From Ceratothoa steindachneri (lineage: Eukaryota > Arthropoda > Malacostraca > Isopoda > Cymothoidae), in NCBI GenBank assembly GCA_963969495.1, contig OZ018328.1:2719886-2783885 (forward strand): a stretch of DNA of 64,000 nt, read 5' to 3'. The notes beneath the pieces were generated by a model. It saw only the letters and a program-made list of their open reading frames with translations, searched no databases and had not been told where the DNA came from. The translations under genes and the position numbers were made by a program. Positions 34,701 to 43,700 of this stretch are shown here, one piece after another. Numbering within the stretch: the first letter of the stretch is position 1; each line of letters starts with the position of its first letter.

Positions 34701-37700
34701 TTTAACAAAGGTAAAAAATAACAAACAAAGTTCAACCAAAACAAAACCCAACTAAGACCACAAAATAAAAAGCACAATCTGGTGCATGAGAGATGCCCGC
34801 TCCTTCAAGGCCCCAACTATGAACCCAACACCATAACTAGATACGATGAGGTCCACCTCCTTCAAGAATGAGGATGGGGGGGCATGAACCCATCTTGCAT
34901 ACAAGGGACAAATGGTAGAGACCCTAATCATCCCAGCACAGAGCTTCCCAGACTGGGACATTCAATAAGAATGTGCAAAACCGGGGCTCCCTGTATATAT
35001 AGGAAAATATCTTTGCTAATTTTCAAGAAGAGCAGCACACAATATTTTAGCCAGTGTTGTTTGGGTTAGATTTTAGAGATTTTTTAGCATTTTAAAGCTT
35101 TTTTTTCAACTTGGGTATATGAAACTTATAAAAAATGAGCTAAAATCTAGCAAAAAAAACCAACAAAAAACAACTGGCTAAAATATTATGCGCCACTCTC
35201 CTTGAACTTGAAAATGACCATGTTTTCAATTTGATTACATTTGACATTAATATTTGGGTTAAAAAAGTGCATCTTTATACACTAAAGAATACAGAACATA
35301 TGTTTTTATAGTAAGAAATATAAATGTAATAAATTGAACATATTATGGAATATCACTTTTTTTAAGTAATGAATATTAAAGAAATTATCCATCTCCTGGT
35401 AGGAAGGGAATGAAGCTGAAAGTCTTGACAAGATATCCATCTTGTCCCAAGTCAGAGTTGTCTATAAGTCACAGGACTCCTCCTTGGACATTTTCATTCT
35501 GGGAGGTTTTACTGAATTACCTTTTGCTATTTAAAAAAATCTGAAATTGCGTTAACTGATATAATTGATCAATTATGTCACCATAACTATTTATACCCAC
35601 TACGCAATTCAATTTAGGGTGTTTTTTTGCCATTAACAATGGATATTAAGTGAACAAACATTGCTCGCTTCCCTTCCACTGGTGTTTAAGTGATTAGTAT
35701 TCTGATCTTTATACAACTTTCATTATCTAATCAGAGGACTTTGTTACTGATTGAGAAGGGAATAGTTGAGAAATGGAGTCCTTATTGAGATAGGCACTGG
35801 ACAGTGCCTATCTCAGATAGCAATTCTACCACACAATGAACTCAAATCTTGGGCAAATAAACAAAAATCAAGTACCCGGTGTGTCCCTTAAAGATACGCA
35901 GTAGCTGTTTTTGTGTAATGTTGAACAGCTTCACTTCTCCCACTTCACTCCCTGCTATAAGGAGTTGGCCATTGGGATGGAACTTGCCGCCATATGCTGA
36001 TTTATGGAAACGCGTCAGAGAACGCCACACTTCCGCTGTCTCCTGGTGATATATATCAATCTGCAAACCAATAATCATTAAATATCAATAATAATCGGAT
36101 AATCCTTTGATGTTTATTATACAGGGCATCTACAGTCTCTCTACAATTCTTTAAAAAATAAATTAAATTATTTAATTTTGTAAGAAATTTGACAGATTTC
36201 CCTGAGAAATTATTTGCCTGTCATACATATTTTAAGCTTTACAAATTTTGACATTTTTTAAATCATACAGATTTTATTTGACATTTTCTAACCTGTACAG
36301 GCTTTGTTGACACCCTGTATCATTTCCATTACTATGGAATAAAGAGAAAATGCAAAGAATATTAATTTTCTCCTTAAAGATGAAATATAAAGTAAAATGT
36401 CAATAAATCACTATAAAATACACCATGCATATGATGGGTAATCAATGAAGCAACTTCAGAGCAGACACTAAATACTGTTGATTTATATATTTTTAATTTA
36501 AATGGGCTTCTGATGATTGCCTGCATGGGCGTAAATCACCATAATCACATAGCCTATATTAAAAACATCAGTAAAATTTAAAAGAAACAACAAATAAAAA
36601 CATGACAAACCATGTACTGTTGAAACCTGTAGCTTGGATCACACAAACTGTAAGTCACAGCCCCCTCAGAAATAAAAGGGCTTAACCCCGTCCACACAAT
36701 AACAAGCATGCATTCGCTTAAGGATCCATTGACAAGTACACATTCATCAATAGTGGTATTTCTTACTTTTAAATTGTCTTTGTAGGCTATCAAGAATATA
36801 ACTAGGGGTCAGGAGTATTGCCATAACATCCTTCTAAGCTGACTAATTAAAATACTGTCAGTGGAGCTTATGTTACAAATAGCTTAAGACCCCTCAAGTT
36901 GCTTGTGTCAATTGGAAACAATTTGTGGTTATAGATCATAAAGTTCTGCTATTTTTTAAAAATAATTTTAACAATATCATCAAGTGATATTGATAATTAT
37001 GAAGATAGCGACTTTGAATCTTATTCAAGTAGTGATAAAAGTTAGGATTCCAACAGTGATGATAAATGTGAACCAACATATTTATAAGGTAGATGGAAAA
37101 AGAGTGCCATATATCTTCGATGATTGTAGGCCTAATGTTTTACCAGATCTAATCTCTAATTATAGTGATGTAAAACCAGAAATTCAATTCAGTAAAAAGA
37201 TGTGTACACAAATGTTTTATTAAAAAATTTATAACAGCAGATGCATTAACATATTTAGTGTATAAATGATTGGATAAAAAAAAAAATTAACTCAGCAGAA
37301 TTGAATTTAAAAACCACCTAAAATGGAAGAATGTCAATTCTGATACCATTTATGTATTCTTAGCTCAATATATTGATACTGGGATTTTCAAATTCATTGA
37401 GATGAATCAATACTGGGCAATAAAACTATTTAAACCAGGCATTCATTTTTATACTCATGCTACTATGAGCTTTTTCAAAAAAAAATTAAGAGGTCAACTG
37501 CCGACTGCTCACTTAGGCATAAGACACCGTAAACAAACAGCCTAGTTCTAGGCTACATTAAAAAATTTGAAAAGAAAACAACAATAAAAAGAAATGACAA
37601 TTAGGAAGCAATAAAAATAACAATAACAAAAACAACTAAACCTAGTTAAATGAAAGGGAGAAGGCCGGCCTCCCCCCAAAAGTCAACAAGTCAATGTGCA

Positions 37701-40700
37701 CGCACTCATCCCAAGTACAAAGGACAAGCGGTAGCGACGCGGCCCAGCCTGGTACCAGGACAGGCAACGTGCGGGAAAGATCACCCAGACTGGGACAGTC
37801 AACAAGAATGTGCCGAAGAGTCTGGGGGACGACGCAGTCGTCGCAATAGGGCGCAGGCGAGCACTCCATCAAATAGCGATGCGTCACACAAGTGTCCCCG
37901 ATTCGGAGACAACAGAAAGCGACCTGAAGCCGTCGCGGCATTGGGGGATAGGTCCATGGGAACAGTCACGGTGCAATGGCACGCAACTTTAAGTTCCCTT
38001 CAACCGTCTCCCATCTTCTTTGCCAAGCAGTCCGAAGAGCTGCCCGTATTCCTGCCATGTAGTCGGTGTGAGGAAGAGCGAAACACTGGTCCCGTCGCAG
38101 AGTCCTCGCGGACTCTTTGGCACGCTCATTCCCCACAATTTCTACATGTCCAGCAACCCAGCAGAAGATAATCTCAACATGCGCCCGGCTCGCCAAAACC
38201 GTGGCATAACGGATATCGCGAACCAGGGGTGTGGAGATTCCAATGCCCCGAGAACACTCAGGGTGCTTTGTGAGTCGCTATAGATCACAATCCGGTCTCC
38301 AAACCGGCCACGTCGCGTAATCTACCGTACCGAGTGGTGTATTGCCACCAGCTCAGCCGTGGCAATACAGAGCCCCGCTGACTTCAAACAGAGGGGATAT
38401 GGCGTGGAAGCCGACCCCCTCTTGGGACTAGGAGCCATCCGTATACACTGGCACGGTTCCAGCGTGACACGATGTGTGCTCCAAAAAGGTCGAACGCAAT
38501 ACTCCCGGCACCGTACAGGCTTTGGGAGCAGAGGCGTGGCGACAAATAGCCAAATGTGGTACCATCCAGGGTGGCGTCTTGGGCAGAACCAGGGGCGCCA
38601 CCAGCCCGAGAGCTATATCAGGCTCTCGAAGGAGTTTTCTGGCCCTAAACCCAAAGGGCTTAGGGTATGACTGGCGTCTCTCGGCGGCATAGGCACCATC
38701 GAGATCAGCTGCGGATGCACTGAGAGCTGTTGGCGACTGAGGGAGGCGCCGGGCTCGCGGGTACAGGCGAGTGATGCACTGCACGCGGCGCAGAGCGAGT
38801 GGCATCTCCCCAGCATCGACCAACAGGCTCTCAATGGGGGAAGTGCGGAAGGCACCGGTCGCAAGGCGAAGGCCGGTGTGGTGGATCGAATCCACCTTCC
38901 GCTATAAACGCTCGGCTGCGGATGCATAAAACTCGCATCCGTAGTCGAGCTTCGAGCGAACAAAGGATCGATAAAAAAGTAAGGCAGTAGCCCTATCAGC
39001 GCCCCAAGCGCTGAACGTCACGGAACGGAGAATGTCCATGGCGCGGGTACAAGAGACCCTAAGGCTGCGAATATGAGCCTCCCAGGTGAGGCGTCGGTCG
39101 AGCACAAGACCAAGGAAACTGTGCGACTCAACCACATCCAGGCGCACCCCATTAAGAAACAAATCTGGGTCGGGGTGAAGCCGTGGATGGCGGCAGAAGT
39201 GCACCACCTTAGTCTTGGCCAAAGAAAACCGAAACCTGTGCGCTTCGGCATAGCGAGAGACGCGGTTCAATGCCTGTTGGAGTCGACGCTCCAGAGTTGG
39301 CAACTGGGCCGCGCCAAAATAGATCAATAGGTCGTCCACGTAGAGCGTAGCGAGAACATCTTCCGGCAGCACCGAGGTGATGCCGTTGATGCTCAGGGCA
39401 AAGAGTGTGACACTGAGGACAATTCCCTGCGGGACACCCTCTTCCTGCTCCTTTGGGCCGGAGAGGGCTCCCCCCCACCCGTACGCGGAATCGACGATCT
39501 CGCAAAAATTCAGATATAAAGAGTGGGAGGCGTCCCCTCGCCCCCATCGTGTGGAGAGTCTCCATGATACCGTATCGCCATGCGGTATCATAGGCCTTCT
39601 CCAGATCGAAAAACACCGTGGCGTAGTGCTGTCTACGAAGGAAAGCCTCGCAGATGGCATTTTCCAGTCGGAGCAGAGCATCCGACGTGGAGTGGAACTT
39701 GCGGAAGCCGCACTGTGCGGAAGACAGATGGCCTCCGCTGTCCAGGAAAAAGGCTAATCTAACATTTACCAATTTCTCCATCAACTTGCACACGCAAGAG
39801 GTTAGAGAGATTGGGCGGAAACCGGTCGGAGTAGAGTGATCTCTCCCCGGTTTGCGAAAGGCGAGCACATTAGCGATTCGCCAGGAGTCTGGGAGAAGAC
39901 CTTCCACCCAGATCCTGTTGAGCAAATCTAACAGAAAGGCCATGCCTCACTTACCCAGGTGTCGAAGCATGGCGTACGGGACATCATCCGGACCATGGGC
40001 AGTGTCCGCGCACGAAGCGAGAGCGAAACGCAACTCACTCACAGTAAACTTTTCGTTGAAGGGTTCTCCGCCTCTCGAAGTAAAGTCCAGCCGGCGGCCT
40101 TCCGCGACATCATGACGTGCATTGAATGTTGGCGGAGCAGCATCCCGGCTAGGGAATGCGGAAAAAGCGGTCGCTAAGGATTCCGCCACGGACGCGGGGT
40201 CCGAGATTGCGGTCCCATTCTCCTGGAGAACGGGAGGGGGGTCCTGCAGGAACTGGCCCCGAATCCTTTTGACTCACTTCCACATCTCAGCTAAAGGGGT
40301 CTTCCCGTTAAGTGAAGACACGTATGCCCGCCAAGAAGAGCGGCGGGCGTGCTTCGAAATATACCGGAACCTAGCCCTAGCCCAACGAAATTCAGCGACA
40401 GTGAAATCGTTCGGGCGACGCTTATAGCGCATGTAGGCACATAACGCTTCTTTTTGAGGGCCGTCTCACACTCAGCTGACCACCATGGGAGTGGTCGGCT
40501 GCAAAACGGCCAGACGTCCTAGGAATAGTAGTCAGGCCCACTGCGATGAGGTTGCCGGAGAAGAACTAAACGGCCTCATCTACCGACCTAAACTCCTCGA
40601 CTGAGATAGAGAATTCAGTCATTTCCTGAAATGCAGGCCACCGCTCCGCGCCAAGCACCACCGAGGTGGTCTCTCAGGCGGCAGTTGCCCTTAAAATGAT

Positions 40701-43700
40701 ATTTGAATAGGAAAGTGATCACTACCATGGAGGTCATCGACCACCCCCCAATCAAAATCAGGCTGTGCATCCGAAGAGCACAAAGATAGGTCAAGGCAAG
40801 AAAATGAAGCGGTTCTCGGACAGTGATGCATACACTCATCCACGTTTAGGACACCCATCTCAAGCTCTTAGATCAGATCAGCAAGGACTTGTCCCCTGGG
40901 ATTTATGGAGTAATCTCCCCAGAGAGGATGCCTGCTGTTCAGATCTCCAAGCAAGAGATAGGGCCTCGGCCACCGTGCCACGGCGGCGGAAGTCCCCCGC
41001 GTCGAAGTCAGCTGACGGTGGAATGTACACAGAAATCAGTATATACCTCCTATTCAGGTGCAGCTGCACAGCCACTGCCTGAAAGAAGGTATCTAAAGAG
41101 AAAGGAAGAAGGAAGATATCAGGCCGGGTGTAAACCGTGCATCCCTCAGCCCGGCCATCCCGCAGTGGTGGGGTCGCAAGACCCTTATACCCCGGGAGGA
41201 CGGGCAGGGGGCACGCACCTAGCATGGTCTCCTGCAAAAAGATAGCTAACGGAGAACAGGACGAGACGAGCCTCCGCAGCTCCTCCCAGTTGGCCCGGAG
41301 TCCACGGCAATTCCATTGAAGGAATATGCCCTCCAGGCCTAGCTCGGAAGGGACGCGGGGGCCCTCCTCGAACAGAAGACCCTAACGGGAATGGCCGTAC
41401 GCTTCCCGGGGGCAGAACCCCGAGCGCTGTTGGCCGGACAAAGCGCTGAAGGCGCTGTCGCCTTCGAGGACTTATTGGGGAAGGTTGGGCTCGCCATGCG
41501 AGTCTTTTCCTCCCTCCGCCTCGAAACCTTAGGCGGGCGTTGCGGCTTCGGAGCCGAGGGGCCCTCTTTTCGAGGAACCACCGTCTCCGAGCTACTCGCT
41601 CCACCTCGGGTCGTTGGCGAAGGAGCTGAAGCTCCTTTGTTGCTGTCCTCCTTTCGGGGGACAACTTTAGGAACCCCGGAAGATAGCCTAGCGACCATCT
41701 TCAGGGGTGTGGCCTCCTGTGAGTCTAACGACTCGGTGGAGGCGCGTGTACGTTTCGCCTTACGGAAATCGGTCACGCTGGGGGAAGAAGGGGAAGCCCT
41801 GGTTTTAGCCGGGGCTGGGTGTGAACCCTTTTTGCCGCCAGCTTTACCAGGATAGTGCCCAGGTTGAGTAGAGCCTGCAGAAGGGCTCAGAATGGGCGCG
41901 GAAACAAACGTGCTCGTTGGCCTGGATGGGCCAGGAGAAGAGGGTGTCTTTTTAACTATTGAGGCATATGATGTCCCAAGCAGAGCCGTTCGCGCCAGGA
42001 CCAAGTCCTTAGCCTCGCGGAATGACAGTCGATCCTGGGCCTGAACGGCCAGGATTTCTTTCTCGAGGAGATATGCACCACATACCTTCAAAGAAGCAAG
42101 GTGCGGCTCTCCGCAATTGACACACTTGGCCACACACGATTTGGACTTATCGTGTGCAGCCTTGGAGCAATTTACACAGACTTCGGGTGAGCCCGACTTT
42201 GCCAGTCTACAGGAACGATTCGTATGGCTGAAGCGGTGACAGTAATAGCACCGCCGCGGCAGTGGCACGAATGCCTTCACGCGGTAGCGGTACCAACCGG
42301 CATGCACCGACTCAGGAGCTTGTCACAGTCAAACATGACGAAGAGTGTATGGGTGGGTCTCGAGGCCCTTCCCTGTTTTCTCATCACACGTTCGACTTTG
42401 ACCGCCCCATGGTCGGCCAGCTCTAAGGTGATGTCCTCTATGGAGTAGTAATCGAGCTCCTGTGCATAAACTTTTATTCATGGTAGAGTGCGGCGTCACA
42501 CTCACCGGCGTGCATGAAGTGTCCGAAGAGCACTTATCTTGGCTGCCTCGGCGGGATTCACCCCATTCGCCAGAAGGCTCCCGTCCAAGAAACGGGTCAC
42601 CTTCGGCTCTTTACCAATTACACTAGCTAATCCTCTCCTCTGATGGATCATGTTGCCCTTGGCCAACATCTTTTCCCTTGGAAAGAAAAGAGGGGACTGT
42701 CGCTTGAAAAAGGAAGGTGCCCGAAAGCACCTCCAGAGAAGGGGGTGAGGGGGAGTCCCCTGCACCCATAGGCGAAGGAGAGGAGTAAGCCTCCTCTCCG
42801 GTTAGAGAAATATGGAGGGTCCCCTGCGCAAGCACTGGGAGGGGGACCTCCATTTTTTGGCTGGAGCTGCCCGAGGGCAGCTCCGTTGCTGTTTCAGGGG
42901 AAGTTGAGGGTTGTTTTGTTTTTTTTGTTGTTTTTCATACATGGGCATGGATGGTGACCCTCTTTTTTATTTGGGACGCAATAGCTCATCACCTCTTGCA
43001 GTTGCCCGCACTGCAAGAGGTGCTTACAGGCCTGGCAGAGCCAGGCGCCACCATTTCAGACCACCCCTCCCACCTGGTGGCCTGGCAGTCCATCGGCATG
43101 GCAGCTCCACCTTAGACACGGCGTAAAAATGGATAGAATGTGAAGAGGAGAGGAAAAGGGATGTGAGGAAGGTATGGGTGGGGATGAAGCAGGTTGTTAA
43201 AAAAAACCCATCCCGAACCGGAGCTCAGGGGTTAGGGAACATTGTCCCCTCTCCCTTCAGCCCCGATCCGGGATGGTTGACTTGAGAAGAAGGTCAGCAT
43301 CTACCCTGTGAAATTAGAGGCTGACCATTGAAAGTTGTGGGAGAGGTTGTATGAAAAGCTAGGAAACAAGTGTTTTGAAGGAAGGAGAAGAGGCTAAGCT
43401 GTTAAATTATGATAATTTGTAAATATTATAAAAGATGGAATAGGCAAAGGGAACATTACCTTAGGCCCTGTAGTTACTGCAATGTAATGAGGTTCAACTT
43501 GGCTGATATCGATACTGTTTATGGAGGAAAATTCCTTGACACTCACGGGAAACTGATGTAGGAAAAAGACAATTAGACAACGTGAATAGAGCCTCATCGC
43601 CATAGTGATGGAATCAATACATTTGAAAGATATCACAAAATGACCTTAAAATTGAAAAAATATATAAAAGTTAATCCTGCACAATAGCCCATGCTCAAAT

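Larger units (their letters stand above)
37490..43405 (-). mobile_element. I-like LINE copy G
   Basis: Nearly complete minus-strand copy in UTP15 intron 2. The 3' end with the conserved hairpin lies at 37,490-37,640, RNase H at about 37,700-38,440, thumb and RT at about 38,440-39,950, endonuclease at about 40,560-41,330, ORF1 at about 41,339-42,900, and the 5' UTR up to about 43,405. It is 5'-truncated by roughly 70 bases relative to copy C (GAGGCTAAGCTG then host DNA). ORF1 has a deletion at about 42,670 that joins its middle to its N-terminal part. No clear target duplication was found. Confidence 0.85.
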
